Source of the DNA: Doris montereyensis
Lineage: Eukaryota > Mollusca > Gastropoda > Nudibranchia > Dorididae
Assembly: GCA_037039925.1 (NCBI GenBank)
Contig: JAXRKP010000876.1
Location: 123,501 to 187,500 of the forward strand
Reading direction: 5' to 3'
Length of the DNA stretch: 64,000 nucleotides
Shown piece by piece: positions 9,215 to 21,477 of this stretch. Positions within the stretch are counted from its first letter, which is position 1; each line of letters begins with the position of its first letter. The notes beneath the pieces are model-generated. The model made no database searches. It was not told the DNA's origin and saw only the letters and a list, made by a program, of their open reading frames with translations. Position numbers and translations under genes: made by a program.

Positions 9215-10795
9215 GTGGAGAAGAGGATATAGATGTGAAAAAGATGGGACATAGATATAGATGTGAAAAAGATGGGACATAGATATAGATGTGAAAAAGA
9301 TGGGACATAGATAGATCCAGTGAAAAGATGGGACATATAGATGTGAAAAAGATGGGACATACATATAGATGTGAAAAAGATGGGACATGGATATAGATGT
9401 GAAAAAGATGGGACACAGATATGGATGTGAAAAAGATGGGACATACATATAGATGGGAAAAAGATAGGACATACATATAGATGTGAAAAAGATGGGACAT
9501 AGATATAGATGAAAAGATGGGACATACATATAGATGTGAAAAAGATGGGACATGGATATAGATGTGAAAAAGATGGGACACAGATACAGATGTGAAAAAG
9601 ATGGGACATACATATAGATGGGAAAAAGATAGGACATACATATAGTGAAAAAGATGGGACATAGATATAGATGTGAAAAAGATGGGACATACATATAGAT
9701 GTGAAAAAGATGGGACATACATATAGATGTGAAAAAGATGGGACATAGATATAGATGTGAAAAAGATGGGACACAGATATAGATGTGAAAAAGATGGGAC
9801 ACAGATATAGATGTGAAAAAGATGGACATACATATAGATGTGAAAAAGATGGGACACAGATATAGATGTGAAAAAGAAGGAACACAGATATAGATGTGAA
9901 AAAGATGGGACATACATATAGATGTGAAAAAGATGGGACATGGATATAGATGTGAAAAAGATGGGACATACATATAGATGTATAAAAGATGGGACATACA
10001 TATAGATGTGAAAAAGATGGGACACAGATATAGATGTGAAAAAGATGGGACATACATATAGATGTGAAAAAGATGGGACACAGATATAGATGTGAAAAAG
10101 ATGGGACATACATATAGATGTGAAAAAGATGGGACACAGATATAGATGTGAAAAAGATGGGACATAGATATAGATGTGAAAAAGATGGGACACAGATATA
10201 GATGTGAAAAGATGGGACAGTTATAGATGGGAAAAAGATGGGACACGGATATAGATGTGAAAAAGATGGGACACGGATATAGATGTGAAAAAGATGGGAC
10301 ATACATATAGATGTGAAAAGATGGGACATGGATATAGATGTGAAAAAGATGGGACACAGATATAGATGTGAAAAAGATGGGACACGGATATAGATGTGAA
10401 AAAGATGGGACACACGGATATAGATGTGAAAAAGATGGGACACGTTATAGTTATAGATATAGAAAAAGATGGGACACGGATATAGATATAGATGACACGG
10501 ATATAGAAAAAGATGGGACATACATATAGATGGGAAAAAGATGGGACACACATATAGATGTGAAAAAGATGGGACACGGATATAGATGTGAAAAAGATGG
10601 GACATACATATAGATGGGAAAAAGATGGGACATGGATATAGATGTGAAAAAGATGGGACATACATATAGATGTGAAAAAGATGGGACACGGTTATAGATG
10701 TGAAAAAGATGGGACACAGATATAGATGTGAAAAAGATGGGACATACATATAGATGTGAAAAAGATGGGACACGGATATAGATGTGCTAGACGAA
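9215..10795. repeat. 28-bp minisatellite, about 56 copies, open in three frames on the minus strand
   Basis: The unit includes GATGTGAAAAAGATGGGACA followed by TACATATA, CACAGATATA or CACGGATATA variants. Because 28 is not divisible by 3 and the unit lacks minus-strand stops, all three minus frames run for 330-529 codons as permuted HIYICVPSFSHLYLCPIFFT repeats. I treat it as intronic, not coding. Variant types are locally clustered. Confidence 0.95.
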
Positions 10796-10799
10796 CACA

Positions 10800-13740
10800 T
10801 TAAAATATATATTTAAAAAAAATAAAATGCTTCTATTCATGAGGCTGCATTAGAAATATTTTCTTTGAGAAGGAAGCGTTGAAATTTATTATACAATTTT
10901 TCCTTATGTCCAAGGCAGACAGGCTTAGACAGACAGACAAAGAGAGAAGAGAGAGAGAGACAGACAGAACGTTAGTCTGTTTTTTTAACAATTTGGATTA
11001 CTGGGATTTAGATAAATACATGTAGATCTATGTTATATTTATACACGGTGATTTCAATATGACGAATGACGTGTGTCTTGAAGTTAAGATGTAGTATACT
11101 AGACCTGGATTAGATAAACGTGAAATTCACAATCTACCATAGTTAGATTCTAGGTTTCTATAATTTAAAAAAATATATTTAAAGCAGTGATCTAGGTCTA
11201 GCTCTACGTAGAATCTAGCCTACCTAATTAGACTTAAATCTAGATTTAGCAGTAGTAATATATGTAATAGAGAAGATCTTGACTACTGATCAATATATGA
11301 TGGGAAAGTGAGAATCTAACATTTAGATTTAGGATTTAGAACATCATAACTACAAACATGTTGCAAGCCTCTCCGTCCCTACCACTACCACTGTGCGTAA
11401 ATTCTACATGTAACTAGATCTAGATAATCTAGCTCAAGACATTTACATAAGATAGATCTAGATGCTCCACATTTCAACTATTATGCAAGTTCATTAAGGC
11501 CGCCGATAACCAGACCTATACACTGATTATCTAAATAACATTTAACTGTGATAAACCATGAAGCAGGAGGTCCTGGAGTTTCAAATAAAAACAGGCACAA
11601 TATCAAAAAAATAAATCTACAGGATTTCAATGAGAACAGTTTTAATTTCCTTAGACTTTTATCTTTGTTTTATCTGAAATTTGTTTCCAGCCCCCTAGCC
11701 CTCCAAACTCTTAAGAATGCGGTGAACAGGCCAGATGGGAAGAAGACAGGAGAAAAGCAAAGCCTGGGAGATTGACAATCTACCTGGTGGCCAAAATCCA
11801 CAGCTACAGTGGAACGGCTGATAATATACCTTGGATGAGCAACAGTTTTAATTTCCTTTTTACATTTTGTTTTATCTGAAAAGCGTAATGACCTTTTAGC
11901 TCCAAACTTTAAGAATGCTGTTGGTATTTCAGATGGGAAATATTTTGCTCTATTGTTTTGACAATTTCATTAATCTTTTCCTATATACAAAATGTCAATT
12001 TCATTAATTTTGGACTATCACAAAATGTCAATTTCATTAATCTTTTCTTTTTTACAAAATGTCAATTTCATTAATATTTTCCTTTATTTTTTGTCAATTT
12101 CATTAATCTTTTCCTTCATACAAAATGTCAATTTTGCAGTATAGTGCTTTCTTCACAGCCCAGGTTCTAGAGTTCAAATTCATGCCAGTCTACCCATATT
12201 TATTGGACCTTAAATCGCAATTATGTTTTTTAGACGCCAAATTTATAAGAAAACATGAAGGCAAAACTCTAGCTTTGAAAGCTGTAGATCTGATTTTTTC
12301 TCATTGTTTGGGATTTATTCAGTTTTCATGTGGACTTTGTTCTTTATCGTCTACTTGGAAAGGCTCTCATAAATGTTATATTTTCAACCAGTCATCAAAT
12401 TTTTTTATCTCGTACCAGTATCCATGATTTTATTGGGTGTTTTTTTTCGTTATGTTATTTCAAAAAGGATAAAATCTATCTTATAGATATTATCATGTAT
12501 GCCAATCAGTATGAACAAAATTATTTAATATGTTATATTTAGACTTTGAGTTTGTAAGTCTTTAATGACCTTGAAGAGTATGTATATTAGGGTCAACTTC
12601 TTTTTTTTTTTTTTTAACCTGCGTGGAGCTACCCATTTCATGACACACTGTGTGTTTGCGATTCACTTTGCTTAGACGATTCGTATCTCAGCGAGGTTGC
12701 CTGGCCCTAATGGCTGGTTCGTGTTTTTTATGCTGTGTTATGGATTGAAAATTGTAACTTTACAACTTATGATGTTAAGATGTGAAATCTATATATTCTG
12801 ATAAAGTCTTATTAGTAAGACAAGTAACACTGTTAAGTTTGAAAGAGCTGTCCTAAAGCCATGGTAAATAAAGAGCAAACTACAATTGGCAGCTGGGATC
12901 AATTTGCGTAAGAATAGCTCCTACATTACTTCTTCTACTATCGCGTCTAAATTGCAAAACATTGTCTCTTTGTAGCATCAATAACACACCTCAAACCCCA
13001 CACTATTTACAGAAGATACCATTTTATTGTGTAAAGGGATGGTCAAGACAATTCACTTCAATAAAAAATCCTTTCGCTCTCTGTAACAGAAGGATCTATT
13101 TTTTGCACCTTGACACCTAACACCTCCTTTCTATTTGGACTCTACCAAGATTCACTAATCCAGGAAGCAAGCATCAGTTTTCTCTAATATGATTGGCTGA
13201 CCAATCAGAAAGCTAGTTGTAAACTTTATTTGAGTCAATGAGGGGGAAAGCAATGAAAATAGACACACTTTGAGGGCATCACCGATCCATACGTAAACAT
13301 CCGGCCTTCGGGCGACATGGTTTGCAGGAGGAAGACGGATATGGCTGGCCTTCGCACTACACAAATTGTTAGTGAAGGATGAAAATAGCCGGTGGCCGCA
13401 CAACATGTGTTAAACCTAAGTTAACAGCAGAGGCTCCAAACTCCCAAGATGTTGTAGTAAATGTCCAGAGACGCCATTCTGATACACCCCCCACCCCACC
13501 CCCTCCTCTCCTCTCCTTTAAATGGGGTTGATATTCAAATTAATACATCAATGTGTTCTGAAATATTATTGGCCGCTTCAAGTTAGCATTAGTTCATACG
13601 GGCAGTCATTTTTTTCCTTTTGTTTGAATGGTCTTTTAAAAAAATTATTGCCAGTGTTAGGCGACCTCTGTATTACATATTATGACACTTTGTTGAATGC
13701 CGTAACAATGAAAATGTGAATGGTCTCATCAACGGAAACA
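10800..13740 (+). other. Gene A intron, mostly unique sequence
   Basis: The long intron contains an AT-rich stretch with many TCTAGATC motifs (11000-11480). It also has an imperfect direct duplication (11640-11730 and 11845-11950, sharing TTTAATTTCCTT and TTTTATCTGAAA), a 35-bp repeat and a T run at 12600. The small open frames at 11548-11775, 12125-12427 and 13155-13406 have no recognisable domain. Confidence 0.5.
11985..12128. repeat. About 35-bp tandem repeat, 4-5 copies
   Basis: The unit contains TGTCAATTTCATTAATCTTT and TACAAAA. Copies are imperfect. Confidence 0.75.
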
Positions 13741-13741
13741 G

Positions 13742-13948
13742 ATCTCGTTGCTGGATTTGCAAGTCCACCTCCACGACATGCCCAAGTCTATGAGGGACAT
13801 GGTGCAGATCATCAGCTCCAAGATGGGCCTTCGCACGGTGTCCAAGCTGAAAGATGGCGACAACGCCATTCTGAGGCGCTCAGTCCCAGCACTTGAAGTG
13901 ACGAAAATCCTGGGGATCAACAACGGTGAATCCGGTCGATTCAAAATG
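13742..13948 (+). CDS. Gene A exon: M-P-K-S-M conserved domain
   Basis: The acceptor is ggaaacag and the donor ATG/gtgggt; 207 nt in phase 0 both ends, the same as gene B exon 63419-63625. It encodes DMPKSMRDMVQIISSKMGL, then ILRRSVPALEVTKILGI and ESGRFKM. Gene B reads DMPKSMKDVVTLVGTKMGL and WRRAVTPVEVSKIVSANFGK. The pattern is conserved, amphipathic and helix-rich. It does not match the G-patch or R3H consensus, so its domain name is unknown. Confidence 0.7.
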
Positions 13949-14037
13949 GTGGGTTGCGTAGACATATAGCTGTTCTTGGGTTCTTGGCGTGTTTATGCCT
14001 TCAACGCAAAATGTCCCCATGCCCTTCCGGTGCTATA

Positions 14038-14406
14038 CAGTCAAACGTATCTAAAACGGGAGACAGGGGCCGTGGAAACTACATAATTCATATTATTAAT
14101 GTGTACAGCATTTGTAATATTATAATCAACGGGGATATAAAAATAAGGAACAGGAAATACTCATTGACATCATACATATACAGTGTACGTAGGTAATGTA
14201 TGAGTGAGTGTTTGTGTTCTTATTGGAAGGAAATTTTCCGTTTCAAACAGATGGGAGCAGCTTTTGCTTTCCGTGTCCACGTTAGACGGGTTTCCGCGTT
14301 AGACAGGTTTCCGCATAAGACGGTTAGAAAATATAGCAATTTATCGGGGAGGGGGGAGAGATTGCATTCTCCTTTAGACAGGTTTCCGTTTTAGCAAGTT
14401 CGACTG
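14038..14406. mobile_element. Non-autonomous DNA transposon (pogo/Tigger-like MITE)
   Basis: The 369-bp element is bounded by TA on both sides (14036-14037, 14407-14408). Its inverted termini start CAGTCAAACGTATCTAAAAC on the left and CAGTCGAACTTGCTAAAACG on the right (reverse complement). TA duplication with a CAGT terminus is typical of the pogo/Tigger branch of Tc1/mariner elements. There is no transposase. Internal GTTAGACRGGTTTCCG blocks repeat three to four times. Confidence 0.7.
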
Positions 14407-15224
14407 TATTTCACAATCACAAATTTCAGCTGCAAATTTACACAGAAGTCATCAACATGGTATTGATATTGTTACTCTTTCAAATTTTTTTTTAATGGAA
14501 AGGCTTCTGCACAACTGCAAACTATACCGCAAAGCGCGGGACACTCCCGCAATATGTGTCGCCCTCCCGACCATCAAAAGATCTCCCGTATTATCATATA
14601 CATGTGATTTAGTTATTCAATTTTTTTCATGTATTGGACAGATCTCTGGTCTTTTCCGTTTTTCAGGAATTTATGGGAACTTCCCGACCTTCATGTATCT
14701 AATAGGTGTGGAAGTGGATTAAAATATTAAACAATATGAGTGATTGAAATTTGAAATTTATCAGAGACAGAGAGAAATGTTGTCGTTTCTGTTTGTAAAA
14801 AAAGTGAAATACAAATCCATATGTTTCATCATCTTTGTTTTGTTCAATGAGCAACAATTTTTGAAATGAAAGGCAAATCTCAAATGGAAGAATAGAGGTT
14901 TGACGATAATTGACAGGTATGCCATACTGTCTGCACGTGTGTCTGACCAGTTAGCAGGAGGGGTGGGCATGTGTTTGAAGTCTGAAAATCTAGCAATGAT
15001 TAACAAGATAAGTGACCACTGATGAGTAAAGAGAGGGAAAAGTGGGTGTGTCTTCCAGTTCCAATTGAGGAGGCAACAAACAATTCAGGTTTTCTTCACG
15101 GGGGCGGTACTATAACAGAGACTTAAGGAGATGGGGAAAATTGCTTCTTCTAGTCAGTTTGGAAAAGTCTTATTATTGGTGAAATTCAACCAAATTGAAA
15201 AGAAACTTCCTTAACATATGTGAA

Positions 15225-15570
15225 ATTACCTAATGGAATTTCTTCCTTTTGTGAAACCAGAACCTAATGGAAAATCTTCCTTTTAGTGAAATTACCTAAT
15301 GGAAAATAGTGAAATTACCTAATGGAAAATCTTCCTTTTAGTGAAATTACCTAATGGAAAATCTTCCTTTTAGTGAAATTACCTAATGGAAAATCTTCCT
15401 TTTAGTGAAATTACCTAATGGAAAATCTTCCTTTTAGTGAAATTACCTAATGGAAAATCTTCCTTTTAATGAAATTACCTAATGGAAAATCTTCCTTTTA
15501 GTGAAATTACCTAATGGAAAATCTTCCTTTTAGTGAAATTACCTAATGGAAAATCTTCCTTTAGTGAAAG
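15225..15570. repeat. 32-bp minisatellite, about 10 copies
   Basis: The unit is AGTGAAATTACCTAATGGAA plus AATCTTCCTTTT. Copies are nearly identical, implying recent expansion. It directly abuts the LINE fragment at 15575. Confidence 0.95.
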
Positions 15571-15574
15571 TTTT

Positions 15575-15879
15575 AGTGATGCAGCTCAGTGTTATGGAAC
15601 AATCTGTCTTTTTTACACAAAGTTTCCCCATCTGTTGACATTTTTAGGAAATGTTTTAAAGACAGAGCTGTTCAGATGCACTTTTACTTTAGCTAACACG
15701 GGAGAAGGTTCATCATGAAGTGAAATGCTTTTTTATTGCTGTTGCAAATGCTTTTTACTGTGATGCTCCATAGTGTGTTTCGTTGGGTTTGTAAATTGTT
15801 TTGATTTAAACATTTATTTTTATACTTTTGATGGATGTCAAGCGCTTGAAAAATTTATTTTATTATTATTATTATTATA

Positions 15880-15917
<38 letters not shown>

Positions 15918-15925
15918 ATTATTAT
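15575..15925 (+). mobile_element. LINE 3' end fragment with (ATT)n tail
   Basis: The frame reads SFSDAAQCYGTICLF, then a FLGNVLKTELFRCTFTLA block. This is the terminal W-N-x-L-P to L-K-T-x-L-F tail of CR1/L2-like polymerases. An AT-rich 3' UTR ends at GTCAAGCGCTTGAAAAA and an ATT run (15863-15925). Confidence 0.65.
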
Positions 15926-15955
15926 GATTTATTCTTTTCTCTTTGATGTTTGCAG

Positions 15956-16084
15956 AAACAATGTAAGAATCCATGGTCGGCCGAGGAATTGGAGAAATAC
16001 AAGATGGAAGTTGGCACCAAATACACCAAAATGCACGAAGACTTGATCAACGGTACAGAGCCTGAGATAAAAAGTGAGACGTGA
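15956..16084 (+). CDS. Gene A terminal exon
   Basis: The acceptor is gtttgcag. 43 codons in phase 0 end at TGA 16082-16084. It encodes CKNPWSAEELEKYKMEVGTK, then a short acidic/lysine tail ending E-I-K-S-E-T. The corresponding gene B exon should lie just beyond the right edge of the window. Possible poly(A) signals AATAAA lie at 16597 and 16758. Confidence 0.65.
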   Translation, partial: KQCKNPWSAEELEKYKMEVGTKYTKMHEDLINGTEPEIKSET

Positions 16085-17627
16085 GACAGCCAGTGGTGAT
16101 CTTCAACATCGACTTCACATTTGACTTGAATCTCACTCACCATTTGAGTTGTGTCTAATACCCAATTCCTGATTCACACTCTGCTCACCATTTTGCATCA
16201 TCAGCCATGAAGAGAAAACTAGTAGCGCTAACCCAAGAAAAGCTCGCGGTGTTACCGGGAGTGACCTTCTTACAGTGGGGGGGGGGGGTGTTGTCCTAGG
16301 TGTTTGCATGAAAAAATGAGTATGTGCAAGGGGCGAAGCTAGGATTTAGGATTTAGTTTGAACAATGAGTTCACGTTTACAGATGATAAAAGACCTATAA
16401 AACATGCCTTTTCTATAAGTTGAAAGAATAAGGAGTTCATATTGAGGTTTTATTGCAACAATAGAAACTTAAATTAAGGACGAAACAATAGCAGCGATAG
16501 CCATGCAATCAACTTAAGTTTGCACACGAAGTTTGTTGAGTGGGAAAGCGTCACTTTGACAAATGATAGCGAGGCTACTGGAAAAGCTATGCTTAAAATA
16601 AATTGTAATCTCATTGGCTGTTGTTTAACTATGAACTTAAAGATCAAACTACATAAGAAACCATTTAAGGAAAGTGGAAATTTCCATTCAAGAAGACTAG
16701 GTGTCTAGCCCTCAGTATAGGGCCTGCAGTTTCCCGGGCCAACCATAACACGCCCTAAATAAAAGGCTGGCGCTCTTCTTGGGTTAAGATTTGAGATTTC
16801 CATGGAGGGGGGGGTGCTATGTTTATGTGTGATTGAGAGTGTATTATCATCACTATTGCAAGAAAACATGAGTAAATCTGTACATTTTTATAGTGGACTG
16901 TTGTGGACTTCATCTTGCTAAGATCACTGCATATGGTGGACTAGGTAAATTGTAATGAAACAACCAAGTGCATTTTTATGGGTTTGAACGAACCATAGCT
17001 TTAGGACTGAAGTTTGTTGACAAGTCAACAATGGGGTGTAGATTTACTCGTGTTAATGTCAGGAATTCATCCCTTTGTCTGTCTGTCCTTTTTGAAATTT
17101 CTGTGAACTGTGAACATTTTCTTTCAGGTTTTTTGTTCTTGTTGTTTTGGTGGGTTTTTTCTTGTATGGCCGGGACTTGGTTTTGCACCCGGGTTCTGTT
17201 GAGGTGTTTTGTTTGGACAAGTTTGTGACCTCACTCAAGGTCATGAAACGCACACTTTCGCTTTTTACTCATAAGAGAAAGGAATATCCGGAACTGTAAC
17301 TGTAAAGAGGTTTGTGTCGTTTTTAGACAATCTGGCAAAGTTTTTGTAAAATTTTTTTTTTTTTTTTTTACGCCGCATTATTTTGTTATTATTTGTTAAC
17401 GGTCTTTTTTTGTTTCTTTTTTTAGCTTCTCTGTAATTTTCTTTATTTGCGCCTAAGTCATGTCACTATGAATATGTTATATCACAAGCTTGAAAGATAC
17501 CATGGCAGTGTTTTGTTGTCCGCTGATAATTCAAGATTTCAAAAAGCTCTACGCAAAACCTGAGATTGTAACTTATTATAAATGTATGTGTGAGTTAAAA
17601 AGTATGCACACACCAAATTTGACTCAC

Positions 17628-17658
<31 letters not shown>

Positions 17659-18540
17659 AATTTGACTCATCACACACACACACACACACACAACAAATTT
17701 GACTCACCTCTTCATGAATGGCAGTTCTAGTGGCGTGCACAGGTATCGTTGCCTTTAATTTGTGAGGCCTGTGACAAGATAGGCTGTATCCCAGTATGAC
17801 TGAGGAGAGTGATTGCTATATTTCATCGGCTCAAAAATATATTGTCCGAAGTCCTAATGATTGTTTTAGTTTAAACCGTCTTTAAACTCGCGGTTGGTAA
17901 AACTGTCCTGTCTCTCAAGAATTTATGTCGAAGTTGTGTCTAAGTTTGTCTTAGTTGTGTCTAAGTTTGTCACGAATTTCAGGTACAGGGAAGTCAACTT
18001 AAGATAAGCACTTGTAAGATAAACTATCGGATTTGTTCTGTCTTTATTGGTGGAGTTGTCATTCATTTTTTACCTATTAGATAAGATAAACTGTTTCCAG
18101 CAAGGCAAGGTGCAATGTATGATGACAGAATTCTGATGACATGATTTTTAGTACTTTCTTTGATAAATGGTTAAGATAAACCTTGCTTAACATTATGTTA
18201 TTCTTTCTCTTGCATTCTGAGAAATTCAGAGCTTTTTATTTTTTCTTTCTTAAGATGAGCTGATGTGGAGCTAGGATATTATTAAGAAAATTCTCAGCTG
18301 ATGAATTGAACTCTGAAAATTCCATGTATTTGTGTTTAAAAAAAAAAAATGCTTTTTTTTATTTTTCATCATGTTGTCTTGTGTTTTTCTATTTTTAACT
18401 TGTTTTGATTTACAGTATTAACGACTTTATAATTAAAGTTAAAGATATTTTTAAATAAAATCAGTTCTTGTGAAATTTGTTCAGATTTCATTGTCTTCTT
18501 CTTTCTCCACATAAGTAATTAAAGTAATGATGGATGTGTA
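16085..18540. other. 3' UTR/intergenic region
   Basis: It contains candidate poly(A) signals for gene A, a hairpin-repeat copy at 16900-16960, a T run at 17350, a CA microsatellite and one copy of a dispersed segment at 18040-18085 (TTCTGTCTTTATTGGTGGAG) that recurs at 53605. I see no convincing gene. Confidence 0.4.
17625..17692. repeat. (CA)n microsatellite, two blocks
   Basis: Two CA runs are separated by CCAATTTGACTCATC, itself a copy of the flanks. Confidence 0.9.
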
Positions 18541-18550
18541 TCTCAATGTG

Positions 18551-19430
<880 letters not shown>

Positions 19431-19559
19431 AAAAGAAAGTGTGCTACCAATTTGTGAACCAAGCCACTTACTACTTACTGACAATAGTGACATAGACATT
19501 TGTACGCTCCTTACTTAGTCGTTAGCGTGTTTTCTTTTCATGCAAAGCGATAGGTGCTG

Positions 19560-19645
19560 ATGCAGAGGTCATCGTCAATCACCATGGTGGCAAACATTGT
19601 TTCTGTTCAGTCCTTGTATTTGTCTCGTCTTTGTTCGTATGGTTC
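19560..19645 (+). repeat. Partial copy of the 59-kb foldback repeat family
   Basis: It shares TGCAGAGGTC, a CACCATGGTGGC block and CCTTGTATTTGTCTCGTCTT with the right arm at 59269-59375. Confidence 0.45.
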
Positions 19646-20060
19646 GCAGTTAAGATAGAGTCGGCGGTTCTCGACTGAATCATCCAGAACCGTCGACTCC
19701 GACGACTTCGCTTCGACTCCACGTCCCTGATTGGTCGACTGGTCACATGTGACTGCCTCTCACTTTCCACTTTGGGATTAGGCCTAGATCTAGATTAGAG
19801 TCGAGCTGGGAGAACTGGTCATGTGATTGTGATCGACTCGACTCGACTCTATCTCCTCTCTTCTGTGTGACTGCTGGAGCCGAGTTGAGCTGGCTAGAAC
19901 CGACAGTAGTTCTACCAGAACTGGTCATGTGATCGACTCGACCCTCTTCTCTTTGCGTCTGTTGAAGTCGAGTCGACGGCGATGTCATCGTGACCGGTTT
20001 GGGAGAGCCGAGTCACTGTGACCGGTTCTACAAGAACCATGCTAGTAGCACTAGAGGGTT
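19640..20060. repeat. CpG-rich degenerate tandem repeat with CATGTG boxes
   Basis: About four diverged units of about 100 bp share CTGGTCATGTGATCGACTCG-type blocks and GAGCYGAGTYGAGCTGG. CATGTG or CACATG occurs at least three times and TCGACTCGACTC clusters occur throughout. CpG density is visibly above the surroundings. Confidence 0.55.
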
Positions 20061-20454
20061 CCAGTTCTACAGGTGTGCTAAGCAGGCGTGGAGGAAAGGC
20101 ACGCATAGTCTCACGTGGGCTTTTCCTCTTGACGTGTTGAGTTGAAGTTGAAGTACAAAATGTACATTTTAGTAAGAAGATCCCAGCTGGTCTATGGATC
20201 ATCATTTAGAGTTGGCGTACATGGTGTGTTAGAAATCTAGGTTTAGTTTCAATTAACTTCTGCAATGGGGAGAGTTTTTTTATCAACAGAATTTTATGAA
20301 TGAGCATGTCAACTGAGTGATACCACACTTTGTTTTGTTTTCATTTTATTTGTACATCTATATATGGGTATGTTTGTGTGTCTGTGTGCCTAGCCTATTT
20401 CGTTGCTTTTTTTTAATGTTTCTGTGTTCATTAATTAATGCGCGGCCATGAACA

Positions 20455-20565
20455 CATAAACTACGTCTAGATTTAAATCTACTCAACACATAAACTACGT
20501 CTAGATTTAGATCTATTCAACACATAAACAACGTCTAGATTTAGATCTACTCAACACATAAACTG
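20455..20565. repeat. 34-bp tandem repeat, about 3.5 copies
   Basis: The unit contains AACACATAAACTACGTCTAG and ATTTAGATCTACTC. Confidence 0.85.
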
Positions 20566-21477
20566 TGTTACACTCAAAAAATAATAATACTCTAGATTTG
20601 CTAAACTTGATAGAAAAGTCTTTTTATATAAAGTTAATAAAAATGATTTGAAACTGATGCAGCTTCCTCATAGAACTACATTCTTTTGTTCAAGTTTAAA
20701 ACTTTATTTCATTGTTTTGCCATTCTTCCAGCTTCCTCATAAACTACATTCTTTTGTTAATATACCAAGATTGCCATTTTATTTCGTCAAAAAATTCTAA
20801 CTATATTTCATTAACTTTTCAATGTACAATATCATCATGGGTGTTATTTGTCTTCCTAAAATCAAAAATTATTTTCTTTGTTTTTTACATTAAGCTGTAA
20901 ATAAATAATTTTCATCACACCATTTTACAAACCATTTGATTTCTTGGGCATAATTGATTAGGTCTCCTTCTGATCTGATAAGAGCTTGGATAGATGTATC
21001 ATCTGCAAATTTCATTATTGGGATCAAAAGCACTTTACAATCAATATCATTGGTGTAGATCAAATTTCATATCATATTGTTCTAATTGCGCAATTCCTGC
21101 TCGAAACATAGGGGTCTACAAATTAGGTGTAATTTCAAAAGCACTTTGCAATCAATTTGACCCATTCAATAATTTGCAATTCCTGCTCGAAAAACTAACA
21201 AACAATAGGGGCAACAAACAGTAGGTCTATTATTTGATCTAGCCAAAAGATGGGGCAAAAAGGAGAACATTTGACGTGGCAGTGGTCGTAGGGTTTTTGG
21301 CTGATTAACGTTACATGTAGTACATGATGTACTGACAATTGTCCAGGCAGAGCATAAAGCACTTTAAAATGAAATCTTTCCATAAATAGTTGTATACATG
21401 TATTATAAAAATATAGTCAATGTGTTAAAAATTGATAAGTATTTAGTACTCTAAATCTGTCGATACACTGTTTCATT
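20566..21477. other. Intergenic, no gene seen
   Basis: AT-rich DNA with short direct duplications (for example AAAGCACTTTRCAATCAAT at about 21028 and 21138). A 23-nt stretch at 20915-20937 recurs inside the next array. Confidence 0.4.

Larger units (their letters stand above)
546..16084 (+). other. Gene A (5' end outside window): dsRBM-like protein, NKRF-like
   Basis: Seven exons (546-724, 1810-1895, 4244-4443, 7266-7389, 8697-8817, 13742-13948, 15956-16084) join with compatible phases if one more exon lies between 8817 and 13742. The product carries a dsRBM-like C-terminal half in the first exon and a second dsRBM-like module split over exons 3 and 4. The spacing of the two modules, and a segment ending in a V-C-Q motif between them, resembles human NKRF, a nuclear RNA-binding protein that acts with XRN2 in rRNA processing. 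No G-patch or R3H domain is visible, so the NKRF assignment is tentative. A 4-nt duplication breaks the frame in exon 3. The gene ends with a stop at 16082-16084. Gene B at 34-64 kb is its diverged tandem paralog. Function in this organism is unknown. Confidence 0.6.

Noticed and set aside
9134..10800. Long minus-strand open frames (330-529 codons)
   Set aside because: They are permuted translations of a stop-free 28-bp minisatellite in three frames; no splice or start context.
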